This document shows, in pieces, positions 7,792 through 17,282 of a stretch of 64,000 nucleotides of DNA. The position numbers and the translations under genes are program-made. The DNA is from CAJQQK01 sp963696075. Its GTDB lineage: Bacteria > Pseudomonadota > Alphaproteobacteria > Rhizobiales > Hyphomicrobiaceae. The stretch lies in the NCBI GenBank assembly GCA_963696075.1, contig CAVOJD010000010.1, positions 175,542 through 239,541 on the forward strand, written 5' to 3'. Positions within the stretch are counted from its first letter, which is position 1, and each line of letters begins with the position of its first letter. Under the pieces are notes generated by a model. It was not told the origin of the DNA, ran no database searches, and saw only the letters and a program-made list of their open reading frames with translations.

Positions 7792-9015
7792 CTACTTCGC
7801 GCCAAACACGCCGGCCTCGCGCAACTCCGCGACCTCGGCGAGGGAGAAGCCGCACTGGGTGAGGACTTCGGTGTTGTGCTGGCCGAGGGCGGGCGGCGCG
7901 GAGAAGATCGCGGGCCCTTCCTGATCGGCGGTGAACGCGGCTGCAATCAGCTTCAGGGGGTCGATGGCGTCATGCGTGCTGCCTTTGGGCGCGGGCACAT
8001 CCTGGACGATGCCGCGATGGGCGAGCTGCGGATCGGCGAGCGCGGCCTCGAACTCACGCACGTCCGCATGCGGCACCCGCGCCTCACGCAGTTTCGCCAT
8101 CCAGTGCGCCGTCGTCTCGGTCTTGAGCCGCTCGCCAAACAATTCCCGCACGGCGTCATGATGCGCCGCCATGGTTTTCTGCGTTTGCAACCGGGGATCT
8201 TCGTGGGGGTCGAGGCCAAGGACGGCAACGATGGCGGCGGCATGTCCCTCGGTAAGGCCGGTGATCTGGATATGGCCATCCGAAGTTGCGAACACATTGG
8301 CTGTCGGCGTCATCGCAGGCGAGTTGTTGCCCATCAAGCCGAATTCCTCGCGCCCCACCATGTGTGCCGCGAGCAACGGCGCCATCATCCACATCGCAGT
8401 GTCCAGCATGGCAACGTCGAGGCGCTGGCCCTGCCCCGTTGCCTGCCGCCGGTAGAGCGCGGAGGAAATGGCAAAAGCAGCCGTCAACGCGGTCGACATG
8501 TCGACGACGGTGTAGCTGGTCCGCGTCGGGCCTGTCGCCGGGTGCCCGTTGACGGACATCATGCCGGACGCCGCCTGGATCGCCCCGTCATAGGCGGCGG
8601 CCCCTTTCATGGGGCCGGTCTGCCCATAGCCCGAGATCGAGCAGTAGATGACGTCGCCGCGCACCTTCTTGATGGCCTCGTAGCCGAACCCGAGGTCGTC
8701 GATGACGCCGGCGCGAAAATTCTCGACGACGACATCGGCACTCCGCGCGATGCGCATGACCACGTCTTTCGCGTCGGGGTGCTTGAGGTCGATGGCGACG
8801 GACCGCTTGCCGGTATTGAGCGTCATGAAGCCCGGCGACATGCCGTAGTCTTCGAACGCCGCCGTCGTCAGAAGGTTGCGGAACTGATCACCTGAGGCCG
8901 GGTTCTCGATCTTGATGACATCGGCGCCGAGCATCGAGAAGAAGTGCGTCGCTGCGGGGCCCGCCAGAACTTGGCTGAAATCGAGGATACGTAGTCCTTC
9001 AAAGGCATGTGCCAT
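7792..9015 (-). CDS. CoA-transferase family III (CaiB/BaiF type)
   Basis: 407 residues. Family III signs: LRILDFSQVLAGPAATHFFSMLGADVIKIE at the N-terminus, NTGKRSVAIDLK, SGYGQTGP, and a catalytic aspartate probably in TVVDMSTALTAAFA (about residue 173), then RLDVAMLDTAMW. These enzymes transfer CoA between organic acids (for example carnitine/crotonobetaine, formate/oxalate, benzylsuccinate). It ends right beside the 93-bp tandem repeat. A second family III gene lies upstream on the same strand, and both face away from an acyl-CoA dehydrogenase operon, suggesting CoA activation of the substrate of that pathway. Confidence 0.92.
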   Translation of the reverse strand: MAHAFEGLRILDFSQVLAGPAATHFFSMLGADVIKIENPASGDQFRNLLTTAAFEDYGMSPGFMTLNTGKRSVAIDLKHPDAKDVVMRIARSADVVVENFRAGVIDDLGFGYEAIKKVRGDVIYCSISGYGQTGPMKGAAAYDGAIQAASGMMSVNGHPATGPTRTSYTVVDMSTALTAAFAISSALYRRQATGQGQRLDVAMLDTAMWMMAPLLAAHMVGREEFGLMGNNSPAMTPTANVFATSDGHIQITGLTEGHAAAIVAVLGLDPHEDPRLQTQKTMAAHHDAVRELFGERLKTETTAHWMAKLREARVPHADVREFEAALADPQLAHRGIVQDVPAPKGSTHDAIDPLKLIAAAFTADQEGPAIFSAPPALGQHNTEVLTQCGFSLAEVAELREAGVFGAK

Positions 9016-9114
9016 GGTTGGCTCCCTGGTGACGCGGTTGAGCCGATCGTAGGGCCCGGCCCTCTCCGGTCAAATCCGGGGGATGATTTCAGCCCGCCGC
9101 CAGCCCGCAGCACC

Positions 9115-10359
9115 TCAGCCGAGAAGCGCGTCGATTTCCGCCTCGCTCAGGCCAGCTTCGCGCAGCACGTCACGCGTATCCGCGCCGAGTTTCGGCACCG
9201 GCCGCCGCGTCGCCGATGCCGGCGTCTTCGAGAATCGGATCGGTGGCGCCGTCGTGCGCACGCGCCCCTCGGTCGGATGATCGCTGTCGACAAAGAAACC
9301 CGTCGCAGCCAGGTGCGGGTCGGAGGCAAGGTCTTCAAGACGGTTGACCGGCATCGCCGGTACGTCGGCTTCGCGCATCGCCTCAAGCCACGCCGCCGTC
9401 GTGCGTGTGGGTGTGGCCTCCGCGATTTTGGCATAAAGCTCCCCGATGCGCGGGCTGCGCACATTGGGATCGTTGATCAGTGGAGCCTCGACCAGATCGT
9501 CGCGTCCGATCGCGGCAAAGAACGAACGCCAGTGCCGCGTCGTGAACGGCATCATCACGATGTAACCGTCCTGGGTCGGGAATGGCCGCCGGTCGGGTGC
9601 AAGCGAGCGGTTATAGCCAAAGCCATCGTTGTTCGGCTGATGCACGGCCCCGTAGAGGTGTTCGAGGAGCGTGAAGCTGGTCATCGCCTCGAACATGGGG
9701 ATTTCGATCGCCTGCCCCTCCCCGGTGCGCTCGCGGTGAAACAGGGCTGCAAGGATGCCTTGGGCAACAATCAGCCCGGCGGTCTTGTCGGCAATCGCCG
9801 CAGGCACGAACGTCGGTGCGATCTCGCCGGCATCGTCCGGCCGCACCGTTGCGACCGAAGCCCGCTGACGCCGGTTGAGGTCGGCCGTGCCGCTGAGACC
9901 TTGGATGATGTCATCGTAGGCCGGCGCATCGGCATAAGGCCCGTCACTGGCAAACCCGACCGCGGTGCAGTGGATCAGTCGCGAATTTACGGCCTTGAGC
10001 GTGTCGTATGTGATGCCGAGCCGCGCGGCGGCTTTCGGGCGGATCGAGTGAATGAAAACGTCGGCCGTCGCAACGATGCGGTCCAGCGCCGCCTTGTGTG
10101 CTGCCTGCTTGAGGTCGAGCACGACGCTGCGCTTGTTGCGGTTGATGTTCATGAACACCACGCCCATGCCGTCCGTCCTGGCCGGCGTAACACCGCGCAG
10201 CACGTCGCCCTCCGGCGCCTCGACCTTGATCACGTCCGCGCCCATGTCGCCGAGCGATTGTGTCGCATAAGGCCCGAACACCACCGACGTCAGATCGATC
10301 ACGCGGATGCCGTCGAGCGCGCCCTTTGCATTGCCTGACACCTTGCCGCACCTCTCCAT
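9115..10359 (-). CDS. CoA-transferase family III (second copy)
   Basis: 414 residues with the same architecture as its neighbour but clearly diverged: IRVIDLTSVVFGPYATQSLGDMGADVIKVE, NRNKRSVVLDLK, and the probable catalytic aspartate in AIADKTAGLIVAQG (about residue 198). The start is at 10359. It lies 100 bp upstream of the first family III gene and diverges from the acyl-CoA dehydrogenase operon across a ~200-bp gap that should hold both promoters. The two transferases probably act on different acids or form alternatives in one route. Confidence 0.92.
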   Translation of the reverse strand: MERCGKVSGNAKGALDGIRVIDLTSVVFGPYATQSLGDMGADVIKVEAPEGDVLRGVTPARTDGMGVVFMNINRNKRSVVLDLKQAAHKAALDRIVATADVFIHSIRPKAAARLGITYDTLKAVNSRLIHCTAVGFASDGPYADAPAYDDIIQGLSGTADLNRRQRASVATVRPDDAGEIAPTFVPAAIADKTAGLIVAQGILAALFHRERTGEGQAIEIPMFEAMTSFTLLEHLYGAVHQPNNDGFGYNRSLAPDRRPFPTQDGYIVMMPFTTRHWRSFFAAIGRDDLVEAPLINDPNVRSPRIGELYAKIAEATPTRTTAAWLEAMREADVPAMPVNRLEDLASDPHLAATGFFVDSDHPTEGRVRTTAPPIRFSKTPASATRRPVPKLGADTRDVLREAGLSEAEIDALLG

Positions 10360-10561
10360 TATGCTGTCTCAGCGGCGATTTGCGCCTTTGGACGGGCAAC
10401 CTACAAGCGTTCGCGATCCGGGAGATGATAACCGTCGCGCCCGCCCCGGCACCGCTGCCGCCAAGCCTTCAAGCGCCCGGCCCGATAAGGTAGCGTTCGC
10501 GCGCAAAAGCTGGTTTTAGTTTCCCACGTTAGATCGCACGAACATCCGAAAGAGGAAGACC

Positions 10562-11629
10562 TTGGAAGACGGTTCCGAAAGCATTGTCGTAGAAACAACT
10601 CGGCGGATCTTCGCTGACTTGTGTGACCCTCAGACGGTCAATGCGGCCAAGGACGAGGCCTGGAAGGACAAGCTTTGGCAGGCCCTGGAGGAATTGGGCC
10701 TGACGCTTGCCTGGGTGCCGGAAGAGGCCGGCGGCACAGGCGCAGCCATGATCGATGCGTTCGACATTGCCCGCATTTCGGGCCAATACGCGGTGCCGGT
10801 CCCGCTCGCCGAGACGATGCTGGCGGGCTACGCCCTCGCCAAGGCCGGCCAGACCTGCGAACTGGGCCCGATGACTGTGGCGCCAATGCGCGATGGCCGC
10901 CCCTTGACCGTTGACGCGCAAGGCCGCGTTTCCGGCCGCGCCAAGTCGGTGGCGTTCCCGCGCCAGTCACAACTGATTGTCGTCGTTGGCGATCGTGATG
11001 GCACGCCTGTCATCGCGGGCGTCAAGCCGTCCGACTGCCATATCGCGGACCGCCAGACGGATCTCGGCGGTGAGCGCGCCGACGTCACGTTCGACAACGC
11101 ACCGACCACCTTCGTTGCCGACGCCGGCGATGATTTCGATGCCCACGCCCTGCGCCGCCTCGGTGCCGCCCTGCGCGCGTCCCAGATGACCGGCGCACTC
11201 GAGACCATGCTCCACATCTCGGCGACCTATTCGACCGAGCGCGAAGCTTTTGGCCGCACGATTTCGAAATTCCAGGCCGTCCAGCACAATCTCGCGCAGT
11301 TGGCCGCCGAAGTCGCAGCCGCCCTGACCGCGTCCGGCTCCGCGGCGGATACACTGGAAAACGCCGCAGACGATGATCAGGCCGTCTTCCTCGAAGTCGC
11401 CAGCGCCAAGATCCGCGTCGGCGAGGCCGTCGACAAGGGCGCGGCCATCGCCCACCAGGTCCACGGCGCGATCGGCTTCACCGCAGAACACATCCTGCAG
11501 CGCTTTTCCCGCCGCGCCTGGGGCTGGCGCGACGATTTCGGCTCAGAGAGCCGCTGGTCCAAAGAGCTCGGTGATCACGTAATCGGTAATGGAGCCGACG
11601 CGCTCTGGCCGATGCTCACCACGCGGTGA
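10562..11629 (+). CDS. Acyl-CoA dehydrogenase family protein, short (355 aa)
   Basis: Starts with TTG at 10562, seven bases after AGAGGAAG. It has a reduced N-terminal helical domain (WVPEEAGGTGAAMIDAF), a beta domain, and a C-terminal helical domain with REAFGRTISKFQAVQHNLAQLA and the HQVHGAIGFTAEHILQRF segment. The usual catalytic glutamate region is not evident, as in one partner of the two-gene heterotetrameric acyl-CoA dehydrogenases known from actinobacterial steroid breakdown. A full-size acyl-CoA dehydrogenase follows directly, so a two-subunit enzyme is likely (inference). First gene of the operon running to the MFS transporter. Confidence 0.88.
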   Translation: MEDGSESIVVETTRRIFADLCDPQTVNAAKDEAWKDKLWQALEELGLTLAWVPEEAGGTGAAMIDAFDIARISGQYAVPVPLAETMLAGYALAKAGQTCELGPMTVAPMRDGRPLTVDAQGRVSGRAKSVAFPRQSQLIVVVGDRDGTPVIAGVKPSDCHIADRQTDLGGERADVTFDNAPTTFVADAGDDFDAHALRRLGAALRASQMTGALETMLHISATYSTEREAFGRTISKFQAVQHNLAQLAAEVAAALTASGSAADTLENAADDDQAVFLEVASAKIRVGEAVDKGAAIAHQVHGAIGFTAEHILQRFSRRAWGWRDDFGSESRWSKELGDHVIGNGADALWPMLTTR

Positions 11630-11712
11630 TCCGCGTGAGCGGCCGTATCGACAGCAATTCTCTAGCGCCGGCCGGGCGACTTGCCCGGCGCGCCAACCGT
11701 TAGGAAGACCTC

Positions 11713-12885
11713 ATGCAGACCGCCATTCGTTTCGATCCAATGCGCCTGCCGCCGGAAACCGAAGAGCTGCGCAAGGAAGTTCGCGCCTTTCTCGCCGACG
11801 AAATCGCAGCCGGCACATTTGATCCCCACGCAGGCCTCAGGACCGAAAGCTTCGATCGCGAGTTCTCCAAGCGCGTCGGCGCCAAAGGCTGGATCGGCAT
11901 GACCTGGCCCAAGAAGTACGGCGGCCAGGAACGCAGCTACCTCGATCGCTACGTCGTGACGGAGGAATTCCGCTCGGTGACCGCGCCGACCTGGGGCCAC
12001 TTCGTCGCCGACCGCCAGTCCGGTCCCGTCATCATCAAGTACGGCTCCGAAAAGGTGAAGCAGGAGGTGCTGCCGCGCATCGTCAAGGGCGAAGTCGGTT
12101 TCGCCATCGGCATGAGCGAGCCGGGCTCGGGTTCGGACCTGTTCGCGGCGTCCTCAAAGGCTGAGAAGGTCGACGGCGGCTACAAGCTGAACGGCGCCAA
12201 GGTCTGGACCTCGAACGCGCATCAGGCCGACTACATGATCGGCCTTTTCCGCACCTCGCCGCCGACCAAGGAGAACCGCCGCCACGGCCTCACCCAGTTC
12301 GTCATCAACATGAACTGGGACGGCATCACGATCAATCCGATCTACCAGATGACCGGCAAGCACGACTTCAACGAGGTCGTCTTCGAGGACGTCTTCGTGC
12401 CCGACGACTATCTGCTCGGCGAAGTCGATGGCGCCTGGAAGCAGGCTACCAGCGAACTGGCCTACGAGCGCTCCGGCCCGGAACGGTTCCTTGAGACCTA
12501 TTACGTGCTGATGGCCCTGATCCGCGCCGTCGCCGAGGCCGAGGAAGACGGCGTCGACGTTCGCGCCAGCGAAGGCATCGGCCGCCTCGTCGCCCAGCTC
12601 CACACCCTGCGCCGCATGTCCGTTTCCGTTGCCGCCATGCTTGAAGCCGGCAAGGAGCCCGTCCTCGAAAGCTCGATCGTGAAGGACAGCGGCACGGTCT
12701 GGGAGCAGCAGCTCCCCTCGAAAGTGCGCAACCTGTCAGCCTTCGTGGAGCAGGAGCCGGGCAACGATACCGACCTTCAGGAGGTGATCGACTTCGCGCT
12801 GCTTCAGGCGCCGAAGTTCACGATCCAGGGCGGTACGACGGAAGTGCTGCGCGGCATCATCGCCCGCGGCCTCGGCCTTCGCTAA
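11713..12885 (+). CDS. Acyl-CoA dehydrogenase (390 aa)
   Basis: Complete dehydrogenase: N-terminal helices (PPETEELRKEVRAFLADEI), FAD/substrate loop FAIGMSEPGSGSDL, GAKVWTSNAHQADYMIGLFRT, and the C-terminal QGGTTEVLRGIIARGLGL, where Glu in TTEVLRG is the expected catalytic base position. It oxidises an acyl-CoA to the enoyl-CoA with transfer of electrons to ETF. It lies 83 bp after the short family member and is followed by an intrinsic terminator-like hairpin at 12903-12927. EERSxxER-like YERSGPERFL is typical of this class. Confidence 0.93.
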   Translation: MQTAIRFDPMRLPPETEELRKEVRAFLADEIAAGTFDPHAGLRTESFDREFSKRVGAKGWIGMTWPKKYGGQERSYLDRYVVTEEFRSVTAPTWGHFVADRQSGPVIIKYGSEKVKQEVLPRIVKGEVGFAIGMSEPGSGSDLFAASSKAEKVDGGYKLNGAKVWTSNAHQADYMIGLFRTSPPTKENRRHGLTQFVINMNWDGITINPIYQMTGKHDFNEVVFEDVFVPDDYLLGEVDGAWKQATSELAYERSGPERFLETYYVLMALIRAVAEAEEDGVDVRASEGIGRLVAQLHTLRRMSVSVAAMLEAGKEPVLESSIVKDSGTVWEQQLPSKVRNLSAFVEQEPGNDTDLQEVIDFALLQAPKFTIQGGTTEVLRGIIARGLGLR

Positions 12886-12902
12886 GGGCCAGTTCCACGT
12901 GC

Positions 12903-12938
12903 GGCAGCGCCTGTCATGGGCGCTGCCAATTCTTTATT
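12903..12938 (+). terminator. Terminator-like hairpin after the acyl-CoA dehydrogenase gene
   Basis: GGCAGCGCC and GGCGCTGCC form a perfect 9-bp stem with a 7-base loop, followed by the T-rich AATTCTTTATTGTTCT. An ATG at 12916 lies in the hairpin, which argues against using it as the start of the next gene. It may attenuate transcription inside the operon. Confidence 0.7.
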
Positions 12939-12960
12939 GTTCTGGGAGGCTGCGGCCGCT

Positions 12961-15102
12961 GTGCCTGACATATCGAAACTGCTCGATGCAAAAAGCGTCG
13001 CCGTTGTCGGCGCCTCCCCGGATGCCAGCCGCTTGCGAGGCATTCTCTTCGATGTCCTGACGCGCGGCGATTACGCCGGCCGCATCTACCCCGTGACCCC
13101 GTCTCACGACGAGGTCATGGGCCACAAGGCCTACAAGACCGTCGCCGACATCCCCGAGACGGTCGACCTTGCCGTCCTGGCCATTCCCGCCGGTGCGGTC
13201 GTTGCTGAACTTGAGCGCTGCGGCGCAGCCGGCATCAAGGCCGCGGCAATCGTCACCTCCGGCTTCGCCGAGCAGGCAGGCAGCGAAGGCGAGGCGATGC
13301 AGCGTGACCTGAGCGCCGTCATCGCGAAATACGATATGGCGGTGACGGGGCCGAACTCGCTCGGCTTCATCAACTTCGCAGCCGGTCTGGCGCCAACTTT
13401 CTCGCCGGCCATCGCGCGCGCCTCCCTCCCCCTCATGCCTGAGTGGCACGACGAGGGCGGCCGCGTCGCCGTCATTGCCCAGTCCGGCGCCATCGGCTTT
13501 GGCATCTACGACCGGGGCCGCCTGCGCGAGATCCCGTTCCGCTATGTCATCACCACGGGCAACGAGGCAGGCCTGCGGGCGTTCGATATCGTCGACTATC
13601 TGCTCGACGAGGGCGAGACCGAGGTGTTTGCCCTGTTCCTGGAAGACATCCGCGACGGCGACCAGTTCCGCCGCGTCGCAGCCAAGGCGCTCGCCGCCGG
13701 CAAGCCGATCCTCGCCGTCAAGATCGGCCGCAGCCAGGCGGCACAGGAATCAGCCGCCTCCCACACCGGCGCCATGGTGGGGTCCGACCGCGTCAATCGC
13801 ACCGTGATGGAAGCCCACGGCGTGACCATCTGTGAAGACCTCGATCAGCTTGTCGACTACACCGCCGCCTTCTATCACAATCGCACCAAGCTGCCGCGCG
13901 GGCGGCGTATCGGCATTTCCGCCGGCACTGGCGGCGGCGGCGGCTGGATCGCGGATCAGTGCGATGCATTCGGCCTCGAAGTGCCCGTCCTCGACGCCGC
14001 CGCGCGCAAGGCGATTGACGCGATTCTTCCCGAGTACGGCTCCTCGCGTAACCCGGTTGACGGCACCGCCCAGGCCATCGGCGAAATCGGTAACGCAGCG
14101 CTCGCCCACCTGACGTCGCAGTCGACGAACATTGATGCGACGATCATGATCTGCTCGGCCCGTGCCGCCTACCGCTTCGAGAAGGAGCGCGATAGCTTCC
14201 TCCAGCTCGGCCGCGACGGCACCAAGCCGTCCGTTACCTGGACCTATACGTGGCCAACACAGGAAACGGTCGCCTTCTTCGCCTCTGCCGGCGTCCCCCT
14301 CTACACCGACACCGCCAATGCCGCCGGCGCCCTCGCGGCGCTCGCCGCCTACCGTGAGATCCGCGACGCCTTCGCAGCCCCCTTGGCCCAGTCCGACGTC
14401 CCCGACACCGAACGCCAGGCCCTAGCCGCGGCGATTGGCGATGCCGGCTACGAACACGCGGCCCGCACGCTGCTCGCCGCCCACGGCATCGGCACCGTCC
14501 AGGGCGTCCTGGTCGACAGCGCGGAGGCCGCAGCAGGGGCGATGCGCGCCATCTCCGGTCGCGCCGTGATGAAGATCCAGTCGCCTGATATTCTCCATAA
14601 GACCGAGGCAGGCGGCGTCCGCCTTGCGATCGAGACGCCCGAAGCGGCCGCTGCCGCTTACGAAGAACTCGTCGCCTCCGCCAAGGCCTACAATTCGGCG
14701 GCCCGCATCGCCGGTGTTCTTGTCGAGCCGATGGCGCCGTCAGGCGTTGAGCTGATCCTCGGCGTCCAGAACGATTCAAGCTTCGGCCCGACGATCATGG
14801 TCGGCCTTGGCGGCATCTTCACCGAGATCTTCGAGGACACCGTCCTGTCGCTGCCGGTGGCAGGCCGCGATCAGGCGATCGCGCTGCTGAAACGCCTGAA
14901 AGGTGCGCCCCTGCTGTTCGGAGCGCGCGGCCGGCCCCCCGCCGATGTCGCCGCCGCCGCCGACCTCATCGTCGCGCTCTCCCGCTTTGCCGTCCTCGCC
15001 GGCGACAGAATCGATTCAATCGACCTCAACCCGGTTATCGTCCACTCTGAAGGCCACGGCCTCTCCGTCGTTGACGCCCTCATCGTGCCAGCCGGTGATT
15101 AG
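12961..15102 (+). CDS. Acyl-CoA ligase, ADP-forming acetyl-CoA synthetase family
   Basis: Start taken at GTG 12961, with GGGAGG eleven bases before. About 713 residues: N-terminal CoA-binding Rossmann domain (LLDAKSVAVVGASPDASRLRG), succinyl-CoA ligase-like domain with the IAQSGAIGFGIYDRGR loop, and a C-terminal ATP-grasp half (AVMKIQSPDILHKTEAGGVRLAI). These single-chain proteins activate carboxylic acids with ATP and CoA; related ones act on feruloyl, pimeloyl or acetyl groups. In this operon it would activate the substrate entering beta-oxidation. A phosphohistidine-type His is expected in the middle domain (SHTGAMVGS stretch). Substrate unknown. Confidence 0.87.
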   Translation: MPDISKLLDAKSVAVVGASPDASRLRGILFDVLTRGDYAGRIYPVTPSHDEVMGHKAYKTVADIPETVDLAVLAIPAGAVVAELERCGAAGIKAAAIVTSGFAEQAGSEGEAMQRDLSAVIAKYDMAVTGPNSLGFINFAAGLAPTFSPAIARASLPLMPEWHDEGGRVAVIAQSGAIGFGIYDRGRLREIPFRYVITTGNEAGLRAFDIVDYLLDEGETEVFALFLEDIRDGDQFRRVAAKALAAGKPILAVKIGRSQAAQESAASHTGAMVGSDRVNRTVMEAHGVTICEDLDQLVDYTAAFYHNRTKLPRGRRIGISAGTGGGGGWIADQCDAFGLEVPVLDAAARKAIDAILPEYGSSRNPVDGTAQAIGEIGNAALAHLTSQSTNIDATIMICSARAAYRFEKERDSFLQLGRDGTKPSVTWTYTWPTQETVAFFASAGVPLYTDTANAAGALAALAAYREIRDAFAAPLAQSDVPDTERQALAAAIGDAGYEHAARTLLAAHGIGTVQGVLVDSAEAAAGAMRAISGRAVMKIQSPDILHKTEAGGVRLAIETPEAAAAAYEELVASAKAYNSAARIAGVLVEPMAPSGVELILGVQNDSSFGPTIMVGLGGIFTEIFEDTVLSLPVAGRDQAIALLKRLKGAPLLFGARGRPPADVAAAADLIVALSRFAVLAGDRIDSIDLNPVIVHSEGHGLSVVDALIVPAGD

Positions 15103-15174
15103 GTGTCACAAGGTGCAATTGCGCCAAACGCGGAAACGGTCCGCGCCAACACGATCCACGAAAAGGAAACTGTC

Positions 15175-16002
15175 ATGAGTGCAGCAAGCCAGCCGATCGC
15201 GAACCTCCCCGAGGCGCCGGACCTCAACGTGTCGCTCAAGGATTTCGTCGCAACCGTCGAGATCAATCGTCCGCCGCACAATTTCTTCGACTATGACCTC
15301 ATCCGCCAGCTTGCCGGCGTCTTCGATGCGCTCGATGAGAACGACGACTGCCGCGCCCTGGTGCTGTGCGCGAACGGCAAGTCGTTCTGCGCCGGCGCGA
15401 ACTTCGGCGACGGCAGCGGCGTCAAGGCCGACGGCAGCGTCGAGGGCGCCGTCAACCGATCCGGTGCCGGCCACCTCTACACCGAAGCGGTGCGCTTGTT
15501 CTCGAACAAGAAGCCGGTTGTCGGCGCCATTCAGGGCGCTGCCATCGGCGGCGGCTTCGGTCTCTCCCTCGTGCCCGACTTCCGCGTCGCAGCGCCTGAA
15601 GCGCGTTTTGCAGCCAACTTCACCCGTCTCGGCTTCCATCCGGGCTTCGGCCTGACGGCAACCTTGCCGATGATCATCGGCCCGACGAAGGCGGCGCTGA
15701 TGTTCTATACGAGCCGTCGGATCAAGGGCGAGGAAGCCCTCGAGATGGGCCTCGTTGATCAGGTCGTGCCACTCGATCAGGTCCGCCAGGCTGCCTGGGA
15801 TCTCGCGCGCGAGATCGCGATCAACGCACCTCTCGCGCTGATCTCGACACGCGCGACGATGCGCAAAGGGATTGCCGACAAGGTCCGCGCAGCAACCGAG
15901 CACGAACTCGAGGAACAGACCTGGTTGCGCAAGACCGACGACTTCAAGGAAGGCATCGCCGCGACATCGGACCGCCGCATCCCAGACTTCAAGGGGCGCT
16001 GA
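15175..16002 (+). CDS. Enoyl-CoA hydratase/isomerase family protein
   Basis: 275 residues from the ATG at 15175 (AAAGGAA eight bases before). Crotonase fold: LNVSLKDFVATVEINRP, the oxyanion-hole loop GKSFCAGANF, and GAAIGGGFGLSLVPDFRVAAPEARF. The second catalytic Glu usual in hydratases is not clear at the FTRLGFHPGFGLTATL position, so isomerase, hydrolase or hydratase remain possible. It follows the acyl-CoA ligase by 70 bp and precedes the MFS gene by 7 bp, so it belongs to the same operon and would act on the enoyl-CoA made by the dehydrogenases. Confidence 0.88.
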   Translation: MSAASQPIANLPEAPDLNVSLKDFVATVEINRPPHNFFDYDLIRQLAGVFDALDENDDCRALVLCANGKSFCAGANFGDGSGVKADGSVEGAVNRSGAGHLYTEAVRLFSNKKPVVGAIQGAAIGGGFGLSLVPDFRVAAPEARFAANFTRLGFHPGFGLTATLPMIIGPTKAALMFYTSRRIKGEEALEMGLVDQVVPLDQVRQAAWDLAREIAINAPLALISTRATMRKGIADKVRAATEHELEEQTWLRKTDDFKEGIAATSDRRIPDFKGR

Positions 16003-16009
16003 TCCGCCC

Positions 16010-17257
16010 ATGGCACGCCCTGCACCGGACCCGGACGCAGGGCGCCGCCAGCCATTGCGTTACCTCGCCGCCGCCTTCACGACCCAGATGCTGGCGGCGG
16101 GCGGCTTTATTTTCTTCGCGCTCATCGTGCCGGAACTCGCCAGGGAGACCGGCCTTCCGGAGCGCGACTTCGGCCTCGCCGTCACCTTCATCTTCATCGG
16201 CACCGCACTGTCGAGCCCGCTGACGGGCCTCTACACGCGCCTCTTTGGAAGCGTTGGCGCCCAGGCGCTTGCGCTCGCCTGGATGAGCGGCGCCCTCCTC
16301 CTCATCCTGTTCGGCACCTGGTGGATGACCATGCTCGCAGCCGTCCTCTTCGGCATGGGGTATGGCCCGCTCAGCCCACTCGGCATGACCATCGTCACGG
16401 AACGCACCCCGCGCAGCAACCGTGGCCTGTTCCTGTCGATCCGCCAGTCCTCGCAGCCCTTCGCCGGAGTGATCCTCGGCCGGCTCCTGCCGCCCTTCGT
16501 CCTGGCTTACGGCTGGCAGGCCGGTGTCCTGTCAATTTCAGCCTCGGTCGCCATCGGTGTCGCCGTCGTGGCGTTCTGGCCGGGTCTCTTCCGCCTCCGG
16601 GACGAGGCCGCCATCAAGCAACGCTCAAGCGCCGGCGCCGCCACGGGCGGTGGCCTTACAGCCTTTCTCGCGCGCTTCGCCATTCCCCCGGAACTGCGCG
16701 CGCTGTGGTTCTCCGGCGTGATCTTTGCCATCACCCAGGTCGTGATGGTCTTCTTCTGCTACATCTATCTTCTCGAGGAGATTGGCATGTCGCCGATCGC
16801 GGCCGGCATCTTTGCCTCGAACCTTCAACTCGCAGGGCTGGTCTCGAGGCCGGTGTCGGGCTGGATCTGCGATCGTCTCGGACGAAGCGATGTCGTTCTC
16901 ATCGTCATATCCATGGTCTCGGTCCTCGCCTCCTTTGCCATGCTGTCGATGACAAAGGACTGGGGCGCAGTACCGCTGCTCGCCGTCGCGCTGGCGTGCG
17001 GCGTTTCCGGCCAGGCCTGGAATGCGGTCTTCACCAACGCGATGGCCGAACTCGTCGCCCCCGACCGGCTTGCCGAAATGAATGGCCGCGCGTTCTCGTT
17101 TCTCTCGCTCGGCTGGATGGCCGCAGCCCCCGCCTGCTGGCTGCTGATCGAGACCTTCGCCGAGTACCGCCCGATCTTCTATACGATCATCGTGCTCAAC
17201 GTGCTCGTCACCATCAGCCTCATCTTCGGCCTCAGCCGGCGCGCGCGGCGCGCATGA
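16010..17257 (+). CDS. MFS transporter
   Basis: About 415 residues from the ATG at 16010, seven bases after the hydratase stop. Twelve hydrophobic helices can be traced, from YLAAAFTTQMLAAGGFIFFA to IFYTIIVLNVLVTISLIFGL. The loop after helix 2 and the inter-half loop are short and basic, as in monocarboxylate/oxalate-type MFS permeases. As the last gene of the acyl-CoA operon it probably imports the organic acid that the operon degrades (inference from position). Confidence 0.88.
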   Translation: MARPAPDPDAGRRQPLRYLAAAFTTQMLAAGGFIFFALIVPELARETGLPERDFGLAVTFIFIGTALSSPLTGLYTRLFGSVGAQALALAWMSGALLLILFGTWWMTMLAAVLFGMGYGPLSPLGMTIVTERTPRSNRGLFLSIRQSSQPFAGVILGRLLPPFVLAYGWQAGVLSISASVAIGVAVVAFWPGLFRLRDEAAIKQRSSAGAATGGGLTAFLARFAIPPELRALWFSGVIFAITQVVMVFFCYIYLLEEIGMSPIAAGIFASNLQLAGLVSRPVSGWICDRLGRSDVVLIVISMVSVLASFAMLSMTKDWGAVPLLAVALACGVSGQAWNAVFTNAMAELVAPDRLAEMNGRAFSFLSLGWMAAAPACWLLIETFAEYRPIFYTIIVLNVLVTISLIFGLSRRARRA

Positions 17258-17282
17258 CGCGATTCGGCGGAACCTTAGCCTG

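Noticed and set aside
7265..7924. Repeat-protein coding frames on both strands across the 93-bp tandem repeat
   Set aside because: They stay open only because the unit is a multiple of three and GC-rich; no start signal, and the frames run into the CoA-transferase gene.
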